A stretch of 64,000 nucleotides of DNA from Dermanyssus gallinae. Its lineage: Eukaryota > Arthropoda > Arachnida > Mesostigmata > Dermanyssidae. The first letter of the stretch is position 1; every line of letters begins with the position of its first letter. Location of the stretch: the NCBI GenBank assembly GCA_003439945.1, contig QVRM01002192.1, positions 1,260,001 to 1,324,000 of the forward strand. The letters run 5' to 3'. Under the pieces are notes generated by a model. It did not search any database. It worked only from the letters and a program-made list of their open reading frames with translations, and was not told the origin of the DNA. The translations under genes were made by a program, and so were the position numbers. Positions 36,536 to 46,132 of this stretch are shown one piece after another.

Positions 36536-38666
36536 TTAGGTAAGTCAAAAAGTTTGTCGGCTTTTTTACCCGATTTTAAAGAACCTTATTTATGCAGACA
36601 ACAGTATTTTTATTCAATGATATATTGACCGTTTTGTTTGATAACCTTCGGCCATCGCCTCGGTAGATCCATGATTCCTTTCTCCCAGAACGTCTTGTCC
36701 TTCTCGTCGAAATACTGAGTGAGGTGATTTTTTATAGCCTCCAAAGATTCAAATGTTGTGCCATCAAGGGAGTTCTGGAGAGACCTGAACAAATGATAAT
36801 CAGATGGTGCGAGGTCGGGACTATAAGCTGGGTGCGGCAGCACATCCCAGTCAAACTCCGCCAATTTTTGCCGGGTGACCAAACTTTTGTGTGGTGTCGC
36901 CTTATCATGTTGAAAAGTGACGCCCCACCTGTTTGACAATTCCGGGCGCTTCGTTGCTACTGCAGCCTTCAAATCTTCGAGTTGTCTGCAGTAGACGACG
37001 GAGTTGATCGTCTGACCCATTGGAAGCAGCTCAAAAGACACGACGCCCTTACAGTCCCACCAGCAGCACAGCATAACCTTCTTCTGATGAATTTCGGGTT
37101 TAGGGATAGCTGCGGCCTGAGAACCTCTGGGGACCCAACTTCTTTTCTGTGTTACGTTTCTGTAGAGTATCCATTTTTCATCGCCGGTTATCAATCTCCT
37201 CAGAAATGGCTCATTCGAGTTCCTCCGGAGGAGTGCGTGACAGGTATCGACTCGCCCTTCAAGCTGCCTATCATTGAGGTCGTGTGGTAGCCAGATATTC
37301 CGCTTGCACGAGAAACCTGCATCATGGAGGCGATTCCAAACGGTTCCGTGGGAGACTCCCGTTGCATCTTCAATTTCTTTTATGGTCAAACCTGGGATCG
37401 AAGTAACCAGGCTTATGACTTAGTCGGTCTCCACAACATTGGGTCGTCCTGACCTCGGTTCATTTTCGAGATTGAAGTTTCCAGCTTTGAAACGGGCGAA
37501 TCGCTTTTCGACTGTGGATGTGTGTACTGCGTTTTCGCCGTAGACTGCACATATCCTCCGGGTTGTTTGCGCTGCACTTAAGCCTTCACGGTAGGAGAAC
37601 AACATAATGTGTCAAAAATGCGTATTTTTGTCCTCCATTGCAAACAGCTGCCAATTCTGCAAACGAAACGGTAAAGTTGGAACCGGTATACCGTCGCGCC
37701 GCCACGGGTCTCCTCCTGAATGTAAATACCCAGCCGCACTCTCAGGCGGACCTGCTGCAGAGCGCAGGAATTTAAAAAATGTGGTCCCAGAAAGCCGACG
37801 AACTTTTTGACTTACCTAATATATCTCAAATCAAGTACTAAACATAGACAATTTGGGAGACGCTCACAAAAGCCAACAATACGAAGCCAACAGCTGTGCG
37901 TAGGTTTGGTTAACGGGAGCCGTTAATGTTAGTCAGGTTATTCTAATAGATGCTGCATTTTTGTTTTTGTTGTTGTTAGTTTTTAGTAAAAGTTGTAACG
38001 TATTTTGTTCACACTGTGTGAGCAATTTGTCCCAAACAGTTACGGTATGTCTTCGATTAGAAATGTTCTTAACTTTGTCGATTAGAAATGTTATATCTTT
38101 AAATATATATAAGCAGGTGATCCGTAATGGCTAGTGTACTTGTGGACGGCATGAGCTTGTCTGTTGGTTTGCTGCCTTTGTCACTACGTTTATTGAATTG
38201 GTGTTTGGTTCACTAAATAAAATCTGCAAAGCAGTTGTCCGTGCAGTTATTATCTAGATAGTGACTGACATACGGACATCGCATGCACGTTGTCGCAAGC
38301 GAATGCTAGGTTATTAACGGCGGTTTATTGTTGTCGCGTTTACCCACCTTTTGACGTTAAAGTGGCCGTTGACCGTCAACGGCTCATACATTCATCTCGA
38401 TCGATCAACCGTTCTGTTTATGTCTCGGCAGTAGAAAGTAGACTACGACGAGTGACTAACCGTCCATAAAACTGCCCCGTCTAATTCCTGTTTTTACCTA
38501 CACATTTTGGTCGTTTGTTGAGCCGTTATTTAACCGTAAATAAACCGTGACTACAGTATACAATATACACGGCGGCGAAGTACGCCATTAATGCTGACAA
38601 GGAAGGCTTTGTAAGTGGCAGATGGCTATATATATATATATATATATATACAGAACCACATGTGTG

Positions 38667-38710
<44 letters not shown>

Positions 38711-40459
38711 CCAACAAATTATGTGAACTTGTTTTTAGTTAATGCCACATTTACTCTATATATGGCGGGCATTAAAGAACCATATTTACTCTGTATACGA
38801 GCGTATTTTATCATCACGTGGCCTAACATATTTGCGGTGCGACTGCTTGTGTTGTATAGCAAAGGAAGTCGTAAAGCACTGGTATCATCGAGGATCCCTG
38901 CGCTACAACCACTCGCTTCGACCGGATGTGCTGCACACGCAAGGATCCACATTTTCACAACTCGTTTGGAGGAAGTCTACAGAGCTTGGCATCGGAAAAG
39001 CGCGATCCATACAAAACGAAGCCAAGGTAGAGGGGCACATGCGTAACTCTTCTTTAGATTATTATTCTTTTTTAAAATGACGTATGGTCGCAAAGCAAAC
39101 AGAACAATCGGAGCTAACCCTAACTCTCTCAGGCATACCTGTTACTCGTTGAAATCAACTATACAGGGTGTTGCAGAACAGTTTGAAGATCGATAATAAG
39201 CATTGTAGAGCTCGTAAAAGCAAATATTTTTCCAATGGCACATGGCCTCTAGGAAGTCTTGTTTCAGAGAGAGAGTGAAATGACTACAATTTGTGACACT
39301 GATGTTGTTGCCCGACATAGGAGCATAAAATGTGCCATTGCGAGACAATCAGTTCTCCTAAACATAAGCTAGGCACACCGACGTGTTCGTGAGAACATAT
39401 AACGCCGGCTAGAAGAAGCGACATGAAGTTATTTATTAGCCTTCACGCCAAATAGCTCAAAAGCATAACCCTTCGGCAGTTCACAGCGCTCAAAACTACT
39501 ACATTCAGGCAAAGGGTTTCATGTCGATAATTTTGGTACCAAACCTATAGCAATCCGAGCCGTGGTTGCGGAGTAGCTAAGATTTTTCGGCGGGCATGTC
39601 GAGATTGAGTGCATGTATAACTGACCTAGAGTGATTTATCGGATAGGGTAGGTCATTTATGCATGCACTCAATCTCGATTACTCCGCAATCGCGGCTTGC
39701 ACTGCCATAGATTTGGTACCAAAAGTATCCTCGTGAAATGCACATTTGCATTTGAATGTGTTAGTTTTGAGCGCTGCGAATGGTCGTAGGATTATGGTTT
39801 TGAGGCATTTGGTGTGAAGGCTAATAATTAACTTATTTTTTTTGCAAATTCTCTTCTAAACGACCATGTCGCATCTTCTGGCCGGTGTTATATTTCATTC
39901 TTTAGAAAAAGCAGAATTTTCTCACAAACGCGACAATGTGCCTAGTTTCTGTATGGGAGGATTGCCTTGCTGGTCGTCTCACAATGGCACATTTTATGCT
40001 CCTATGTCGGGCAACATCACCAGTGTCACAAATTGTAGTAATAACACTCTCACTCCGAAACAAAACCTTTCAGAGACCATGTTCCCTTGAAAAAAAATAA
40101 TCTCTTTAACGAGCTCTACAATTCTTCTATTCAAACCATCCTGCAACACCCTGTATATACAGACTCCTTCGAGGTACCAAGTTGTCCTCAACTTGTCACC
40201 TGCGCCATACGGATTTGGTGTGCTATATTTTGATCTGGTAAAGAGTTTTGACCAGGATTCCAAAAGTATTCCTTAAAATGGCACCACTTCTCAACACAAA
40301 TTGTTGGATATCTTTTTTCTCATGTTGTGTCACTGTGTATTATTGTCACAATGACATCTATACGTAAACTCGGAACAAACGATATTGTTTACATTTGTAT
40401 GAACTGTTTTATTAGCATTTCGTGTCATTTGCTTCGTTATAGTACTAGAGGGCGCATGC

Positions 40460-40528
<69 letters not shown>

Positions 40529-40544
40529 TATGTACATATATGTA

Positions 40545-40600
<56 letters not shown>

Positions 40601-40606
40601 TATATG

Positions 40607-40648
<42 letters not shown>

Positions 40649-40652
40649 TATA

Positions 40653-40683
<31 letters not shown>

Positions 40684-41163
40684 GAAAGCATGTGCCCTCT
40701 ATATATCCCTTAAACAAAAAAAAGTATATATATATATACTTGTTTGTTTGAGAGAAAAAGTTTGAGCTGATTATCCCTACTTTTCACGAGTAGAGTTTCT
40801 AAGAAACGCGGCAATACTAATTGTTCGTAGTAAGGCGGTTATTATCTAATAACCGCCTGATATAGTTTAATTATTACCTCTAGAGGAAGAGTCGACTTGT
40901 AGCGCAGTTAGAGGAGACGTTAGATTACGCTCGTACGATCTTGTAACTACGGTGGTGACAGCGTACACTTTTTGGTAACCTTTTAGGTGATTGTGGTTGC
41001 GCTGTACACACCGCGTGGAAACATACCTGGCTTATTTCTGGACAATGTTCGGCCCTACGTTAAGATCAATACTACACCAGACGGATCTGATGACTCAGCA
41101 TCGGATGATCACGAGGATGCCGATGCGCATGGTGGTGGTGGTGAAGGCCCAAAGGCACCATGA
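30423..41163 (+). CDS. CAP-superfamily (GAPR-1/GLIPR2-like) protein, five exons, complete CDS
   Basis: Join 30423-30525, 33693-33931, 35426-35825, 38860-39026, 40987-41163; 1086 nt, 361 residues. All introns are GT..AG and all phases fit. Layout: Q/Y-rich amino terminus (1-34); Lys/Arg/Gln-rich, probably helical segment (about 35-114); CAP domain (about 135-330); acidic and Gly-rich tail. CAP evidence: [17 protein letters not shown] (helix 1, HNxxR.xH), [22 protein letters not shown] (GENL position), [29 protein letters not shown] (GHFTQVVW block), and [15 protein letters not shown]. No signal peptide or N-myristoylation start is seen, so an intracellular protein like GAPR-1 is the likely type. 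The four cavity residues (His, Glu, Glu, His) appear replaced by Gln, Gln, Arg and Thr, and about 35 extra residues lie before the GENL position. The exon 3 acceptor could also be at 35473, giving 345 residues. Confidence 0.9.
31510..31583 (+). repeat. SINE-B copy 1, tRNA-Ala-like head
   Basis: GGCTTAGTGGCAAAGCA forms a D-arm and box A; CTGGGTTCGAGACCCAG forms a perfect T-arm with box B. CTTGCAT suggests a UGC anticodon. The acceptor stem does not pair and the anticodon stem is broken, so this is a tRNA-derived SINE head and not a tRNA gene. The same head occurs at 42838-42900. It lies in CAP intron 1. Confidence 0.75.
31850..32370 (+). pseudogene. Scrambled mariner-like relics
   Basis: At 31920-32010 a frame reads [20 protein letters not shown], like the [18 protein letters not shown] catalytic end of mariner. 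After it, at 32187-32370, come [10 protein letters not shown] (the WFxKFRxG of the amino half) and, after a shift, [20 protein letters not shown] (helix-turn-helix region). The order is reversed relative to a normal element, implying two relics or a rearrangement. Confidence 0.55.
32438..32497. repeat. (TA)n array
   Basis: About 60 bases of TA in CAP intron 1. Confidence 0.95.
32962..33010. repeat. (CA)n then (TA)n compound microsatellite
   Basis: ACACACAC followed by TA repeats in CAP intron 1. Confidence 0.9.
33693..33931 (+). CDS. CAP gene exon 2 (basic, Gln-rich)
   Basis: The acceptor ggtattttgcag ends at 33692 and the donor is AAAAAG|gtaatt. The product begins [20 protein letters not shown] and continues with a Lys/Arg/Glu-rich helix and a Gln run, ending FMKK. 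It has no domain match and is likely a charged coiled or disordered extension absent from short GAPR-1 proteins. Confidence 0.75.
34200..34690 (-). pseudogene. LINE carboxyl-terminal fragment
   Basis: The minus frame reads [40 protein letters not shown] and [19 protein letters not shown], then in frames below [10 protein letters not shown]. This is the post-RT segment (K..I.PI..Y...V......L..L...K..Y.KR.LG....) of arthropod LINEs. It lies in CAP intron 2, antisense to the gene. Confidence 0.65.
34744..34988. repeat. 245-bp dispersed direct repeat, copy 1
   Basis: Shares about 95% identity by eye with 37825-38069, same orientation, offset 3081 bp. It starts CTCAAATCAAGTACT and ends CTTCGATTAGAAATGTT. 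It lies in CAP intron 2. Confidence 0.95.
35426..35825 (+). CDS. CAP gene exon 3 (first half of CAP domain)
   Basis: The acceptor gcgatttgtag ends at 35425 (alternative ending 35473, same frame) and the donor is ACAG|gtgcgt. It carries [18 protein letters not shown] and [20 protein letters not shown], the first CAP helices. A family-atypical stretch rich in Ser, Gly and Leu follows, then [10 protein letters not shown] at the GENL position. Confidence 0.9.
36536..37819 (-). mobile_element. Mariner element 2, full length
   Basis: 1284 bp with inverted ends of about 28 bp (TTAGGTAAGTCAAAAAGTTT / ...GTTC, then GTCGGCTTT) differing at one base over the first 27, flanked by TA on both sides (36534-36535, 37820-37821). 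The transposase lies on the minus strand. It is intact in length, in CAP intron 3, antisense to the gene and next to a (TA)n run (36499-36531). Confidence 0.95.
36610..37638 (-). pseudogene. Mariner transposase with two premature stops (element 2)
   Basis: ATG at 37638 starts [22 protein letters not shown] second stop (TAA, about 37418) interrupts [17 protein letters not shown]. Otherwise the frame is continuous to [12 protein letters not shown], about 343 codons, the normal mariner length. It has the WFxRFKAGNF-type amino half, the helix-turn-helix, and all three catalytic Asp: [14 protein letters not shown], and PSDYHLF with 34 residues between the last two (D,D34D). The TGA stands where an Arg (CGA) is usual, consistent with a C-to-T change. 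Confidence 0.92.
37825..38069. repeat. 245-bp dispersed direct repeat, copy 2
   Basis: Second copy of 34744-34988, beginning three bases after the TA duplication at the right end of mariner-2, in CAP intron 3. The two copies bracket exon 3. Confidence 0.95.
38629..38707. repeat. Two (TA)n runs
   Basis: TA runs at 38629-38652 and 38668-38707, about 150 bases before CAP exon 4. Confidence 0.9.
38860..39026 (+). CDS. CAP gene exon 4 (VW motif)
   Basis: The acceptor is cttgtgttgtatag ending at 38859 and the donor is GCCAAG|gtagag. Two bases complete an Ala codon with exon 3. It reads [17 protein letters not shown] and [20 protein letters not shown], matching the WY...YNF and GHFT.MVW..T..MGVGKA blocks of GAPR-1 in order. 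Confidence 0.92.
39163..40154. mobile_element. Complete fold-back element (FB-3)
   Basis: Ends ACAGGGTGTTGCA (left) and TGCAACACCCTGT (right) are inverted. Arms 39163-39627 and 39650-40154 are inverted copies over their whole length (for example TTGTTGCCCGACATAGGAGC against GCTCCTATGTCGGGCAACAT), with a 22-bp loop (39628-39649). No open frame for a transposase is present. Flanking TATA on both sides may be target duplication or end sequence. It lies in CAP intron 4. Confidence 0.9.
40447..40700. repeat. (TA)n core flanked by 20-bp inverted repeat
   Basis: Left AGAGGGCGCATGCTTTCATA (40447-40466) and right TATGAAAGCATGTGCCCTCT (40681-40700) are inverted with one mismatch. About 214 bases of TA repeats with CATATG-type interruptions fill the middle. 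It may be a miniature inverted-repeat element whose centre has expanded as TA. It lies in CAP intron 4. Confidence 0.9.
40987..41163 (+). CDS. CAP gene exon 5 (terminal)
   Basis: The acceptor ccttttag ends at 40986. It encodes [20 protein letters not shown] followed by VRPYVKI, matching the last CAP strand (VVARYFPAGN...). A tail [18 protein letters not shown] ends in KAP-TGA at 41161-41163. An AATAAA at 41483-41488 may serve polyadenylation. Confidence 0.9.
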   Translation: MIVVALYTPRGNIPGLFLDNVRPYVKINTTPDGSDDSASDDHEDADAHGGGGEGPKAP

Positions 41164-41482
41164 ACCACTCAGAAGGGTAAAAATAATCTGATCTGCGCCC
41201 AAGACAACTGTCTTCGCTGCGGCTGCCACTAATCGAAGTAATCTTGATACGCTACACTAGTAAATAGCGATTCGGCCTTCTACGGTTTTATTGATCATAT
41301 GATATTTAGCCCTTTCTCTCATTAATTACTACTTATCTTCTTTAGTAATGAGCATGTACAGTACATATGTGCATTAAGCTTTAGGCTAATACATTTGTAA
41401 ACTGTAAAGCGTTTACCATGCACTCTGTGTACATATAAAATGTATGCATACATACAATGAGTTTACGTGCAAGAGCATTGAT

Positions 41483-41488
41483 AATAAA
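41483..41488 (+). terminator. Possible poly(A) signal of CAP gene
   Basis: AATAAA about 320 bases after the CAP stop codon. Confidence 0.35.
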
Positions 41489-42064
41489 AGTTAATCATTG
41501 TGTTCATAGAAAAATGTATCTGGCCATTCAGTTACTTACTCGACCTTCGCATTTGCACGACAGTCCCTTGGTGGAGACGTGTGATTGTCCAGTTATCCTG
41601 TAGAAGTTTTGTTTCTTCTGTTCTAGCCGAATACTGATCTTCACATAATCTAAACTAAACCTGTGAGAACTCGTTAACGAATGGCCGGTTCAAGATGCGA
41701 CGACCATCCTTAATGCAAGACAAGGCTTAGTCTATTGACATCACTACTGCAAGTAGTATTGTGTTTGTTATAGTTATTACATTTAATCACCTCATTAGTG
41801 CTGCCATGACACAGCAGTGATGTGCAACGAGGCGTTGACACGTCCGAAACGAAAACCGTCCACTAATGTATTTTGAAGTATTTTGTTAAAAAAAATAACT
41901 ATACGTTGGTCAGTCAACAGTCAGCAAGCAAGTAGATGAGGTCGACCTACTTTTGCACACAGAAGCCACTCCTTGCGTAGTTGGTGTCCGCAAAAAATAA
42001 ACAAATGTCAACCTAATAACACGGCAGTACAGTCACTTGCCGAAAAGATAGATAATTTTAATGT

Positions 42065-42361
42065 ATGGGCAGTCAAGGTAGACACTTGATGCCTTCCGTA
42101 GAGGATAGTCATGGCCATCGAAGGCCACCGGAGACAAATGCGGACGCTATCGCGGAACTCTTCCCGCGGCAGCTCCCACGACCGCCAGCCGTTTTCTACG
42201 TTGCCCCTCTAGGCGTCTCCCGGCTAGACAAGGCCGAGAAAGCTCGGCAGCGATTGGCGTCAGGAATAGATCCACGCCCAGTGGATCCACCAGAAGTTGT
42301 ACTGATATTTGTGAAACGGCACTCACAACTGGTAAGGGACCTAGTCGCATCAATACTGTAG
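42065..42361 (+). CDS. Unassigned open frame, possible exon
   Basis: 98 codons with coding-like composition, including PPAVFYVAPLGVSRLDKAEK and DPRPVDPPEVVLIFVKRHSQ. A donor-like CAACTG|gtaagg lies at 42332 inside the frame. Either the exon ends there or the frame runs to TAG at 42359. I do not recognise a family. It could equally be a retroelement remnant. Confidence 0.25.
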   Translation: MGSQGRHLMPSVEDSHGHRRPPETNADAIAELFPRQLPRPPAVFYVAPLGVSRLDKAEKARQRLASGIDPRPVDPPEVVLIFVKRHSQLVRDLVASIL

Positions 42362-42837
42362 AGCAAACGATTTACCTTCTCGGTGAACAGAATTGAGCAA
42401 GCAGAATTGGATTTAATTCCTAACTCCGGCGGATGGTCCGGGTCCACGAGCCTATCGCCCCTATGTGCGCTGCCTCAATAAAACAATTGAATTAAGGCAA
42501 GTCGTTCGGATGCACGCTTTGGTTTTGATAAGGCAGATCAACAATAAACACCATGCGGCGAATCTTACATTACGTAAGGGAAGAAACAAACAAGAGCCTG
42601 AAGACCCGGGCCTTCGTGCTTCTAATTCCACTTGACGTACACCATTGTTTTAATACGGGAATGTGACATGTGATTAATAACCCTCTGGGACGGCGAGGTC
42701 ATGGAGCAAGGGCCAGGATTAGTTGAATGGAATAATGAGGGTAAATACACACCTCGAAGGGTCTAGGCGCGCTAAATTCAAACCCCGTGCAAGAACGGGG
42801 CAATGGAGCAGCCAAATTCCCCAAATTACAGAGCAAT

Positions 42838-43010
42838 ATGGCTTAGTGGCAAAAGCCTTTGCCTTGCATTCGGGAGGACTAGGTTCGAGACCTTGACCGG
42901 CTACTCTTGGCCTTGATGATGACCTCGACACACCCTCTCGGCTGGGTGATGCTCACGGTAGGCGCACAGAGTGCTATAAAGCGCTCTGGGTGTCGTAAAA
43001 ATGCCTAGTA
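42838..43010 (+). repeat. SINE-B copy 2, with body
   Basis: Head GGCTTAGTGGCAAAAGC, then CTTGCATTCGGGAGGACTAG and GTTCGAGACC matches the tRNA-like head at 31510-31583. The following body (CTCGGCTGGGTGATGCTCAC, GGTAGGCGCACAGAGTGC) extends to about 43010 and is not shared with copy 1. Confidence 0.7.
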
Positions 43011-43096
43011 TTTCTGAGTCAGAGTGATGGGAAGAAAGGCGGCCTTTGGTAAATTTGTAAGTCCCATACTAGTCACTTCTAGCTTCCAGTGTTGCA

Positions 43097-44055
43097 TTGG
43101 GTTGGTCCATAACTCCGTTCGGGTAATTGCATGCGCCGCACTGCGCAGGCCCGGAAGAAGACGAAATATCTAACTTACGCGAACTGTAACGCTCGAGTGA
43201 AGAAGGCAGACTTAAATGTGCACTTTCGTCATTTAATGCTATTTTATTTCCGGAAAGGAAAGAATGCAACCCAAATTGTAACTAAGATAGCGGAAAAGCA
43301 GTAACAGACAAAATAGTTCGATAGTGGTTTGCCCGATTTAGGAACGGCGACTTTGGCGTTAACGACAGAGACCGGCCAGGACGCCCTGTGACAGCGTACA
43401 CGGTCGCAATAACAACAGTGATCGAACAAACCCACACCTCTTGCTGCGCGAGATTGTGGCCATTGTCGACGTACCACAGACATCGTTCAAAGGCATCTCC
43501 ATGTCGAGGGATTCATCAGCAAGTTGGATGTATAGGGCCGCATGCGCTCAGCAATCGCCAACTGGAGAAGCGTGTGCTAGTGAGCGATCGGCTCCTAAAA
43601 AAGAAGATGGCCTCTTTCTCCGCACCATTATAACAGGGGATGAGAAGTCAATACTCTACAAGGAAACGGATGTTAGGTTTTTGGTGACATGCGAAGGAAG
43701 TGATCAATTTTGAGCTTTTATAACCAAACGAAATGAGCGGAAAAAATACTGTCAACAACTAGACAATTTAAAGATGGCAATTGACCATAAGACGCCAGAA
43801 ATGGCGAATAGACGAGGAGTGACTTTTGCCGCACGACAACGCTAGACTGCACACATCTCGTTGCCAAGAAGTTAATGAAATTTGGATGGGATATTTCGAA
43901 AGCCAGGACGCCACGTTTTCGAGGAATGGAATCATGAACTTGCCTGAACGTTGGGCTAACGTAGTTGACGAAATGGGCAATACAGCATTCAATAAAAGCG
44001 ACATGTGTCTTCAAAAGTAGATGAAGAATCCGAACGGACTTATAGACCAACGTAA
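43097..44055 (+). mobile_element. Mariner element 3, decayed and internally deleted
   Basis: Inverted ends: left TTGGGTTGGTCCATAACTCC, right (minus strand) TTACGTTGGTCTATAAGTCC, both continuing GTTCGG. The length is about 0.96 kb against 1.3 kb. Confidence 0.85.
43255..44020 (+). pseudogene. Mariner transposase pseudogene (element 3)
   Basis: Pieces in order: WFARFRNGDFGVNDRDRPGR (amino half), a disrupted helix-turn-helix, IITGDEKSILYK (first catalytic Asp), LLPHDNARLHTSRCQ (second Asp), then directly YFESQDATFSRNGIMNLPER and WANVVDEMG. The stretch with the third Asp ([11 protein letters not shown]) is missing. There are several shifts and stops. Confidence 0.85.
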
Positions 44056-44837
44056 TATATGCATCATGCATTCCCCGAAACCTTCCCAACTAACAAAAAT
44101 ATTATTTTTAATTGAAAACTGAGCAATTTTCTCACAATTCAAGCTATTGTTAGCGTTTTATAAATGATGGCGTCTGTAACGTCAAAGAGATCTTGTTATT
44201 TTAATGCACCAGGTTTGCTTATACGCTCACTCCACCAGATCCAAGTCACTCTCAGGGTAGCCCTTTGTTTCCGTTAGGCGAAACTTCAGGCGCGCCAAAT
44301 TGAAGCCGTTTTTAATCGGTTTGCGGTAATCATATTACGAATCGAAACGGAGTATATATTAAAATGAGTCATGGCCGATTGGGATACTGAAAAGGGAAGC
44401 GCAGTCATCTTCCACACAGGTGACTATTAGGTATTGTAACTATAAGGCACCAGCATTTCATCAACCGTGCGTGGCTTTGCTGAGTGGTTAAAAAAATTCC
44501 CTAATTCAGAATCCACGCTGTTTTTAATGCCTATAATCCCGTTTTGTCATGAAGGCAGCTAACCATGCAGAGTTTCTCTAAGGGTAACATCTTGAAGTAC
44601 ACGCCTCTGACAAAGATTCAGTTGAATCGTGTCAGGTTTAGTCATGAAGTATAGCTCTAGAACGACAGATAAAATAGCCCACGCAACTTATAGAAGCGTT
44701 TTTGGCATAAAAAGATGGAGAAAAACATTGTGTTGGGTAGACGATATTGTTGGATAAGGTGAAGCGAGCTTTCCTAAATTGAGCAACAGAAAATATATTT
44801 TATTCCCTGAAATTTGTATTTATTGCCAGCTATGACC

Positions 44838-45210
44838 AACCATGCCTGGATGAATTTCTCCGCCTATGTCGGCATGTCGCCACTTGATAAAGCGCTTACA
44901 AATTTGATCATCTATTATGTCAATCTGCTCGGTTTTCTAAACCCAGAGAGAACTGCAAATGTAGAGAGGTCCATGCCCTGTATCACCTTAACGACCGAAT
45001 TGAAGCCATGTCGCTCTCTTAGTTCAGCGTAAATACTCATACACCGATTTTATTATGTGTTTCATATCTATGTACATATTGATAAACTCAAACAGGGTGC
45101 ATTTAGGAAAAACAAGACAGCCCTTCATTCCACTTGGAAAAATGATTTTCTGAACAAGTGAGTTGCATGAGTTTAGGGACATCCCGTATATATGTACACA
45201 TGCATAGAGG

Positions 45211-45264
<54 letters not shown>

Positions 45265-46068
45265 ACGATATCCTTTTTTGCAAAATACTATTCATTGCCC
45301 ATTAAAACATATATATATATATATATTCTTTGACCGTGTCCCCATATACGGGAGCAGCACAACATGGTAGAAGAGGTGTGACAGGTGCTACGGCCACTCC
45401 TAAAGTGAAAAAGTCCAAAGGTCTACTATGAGAATTAAATTCACTTACTCCATCTCTTTGTGATTTTTTTAAAGTAGTAAAGGCGGGGATGCCTAAAGGC
45501 TTGCATGTCGCCAGGCTTTTGCTTCTGTTCAAGGATAGGCATGGCGATGACAAACAATATTCAAATCTCTATCGTAGACTGGCATCAGAGTGCACATTAA
45601 AAAAGATTTTCTGCAAATTGGCTATTCGGCAGATTGAGCACGTGGCTGAAAAAGCTCTTCAACAAGAGCCATTCGGCTCTGGGAGAGGTCGAGGAAACCA
45701 TGCCTGGATGAATTTCTCCGCCTATGTCGGCATGTCGCCACTTGATAAAGCGCTTACAAATTTGATCATCTATTATGTCAATCTGCTCGGTTTTCTAAAC
45801 CCAGAGAGAACTGCAAATGTAGAGAGGTCCATGCCCTGTATCACCTTAACGACCGAATTGAAGCCATGTCGCTCTCTTAGTTCAGCGTAAATACTCATAC
45901 ACCGATTTTATTATGTGTTTCATATCTATGTACATATTAGTAAACTCAAACAGGGTGCATTTAGGAAAAACAAGACAGCCCTTCATTCCACTTGGAAAAA
46001 TGATTTTCTGAACAAGTGAGTTGCATGAGTTTAGGGACATCCCGTATATATGTACACATGCATAGAGG

Positions 46069-46132
<64 letters not shown>

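Noticed and set aside
40327..40717. Long Tyr-Ile open frames on both strands
   Set aside because: They are translations of (TA)n arrays, which lack stop codons in any frame. The same applies near 2703, 7441, 18687, 19618, 38629 and 47660.
44450..44500. tRNA-like box A (TTTGCTGAGTGGTTAA)
   Set aside because: No box B or cloverleaf follows.
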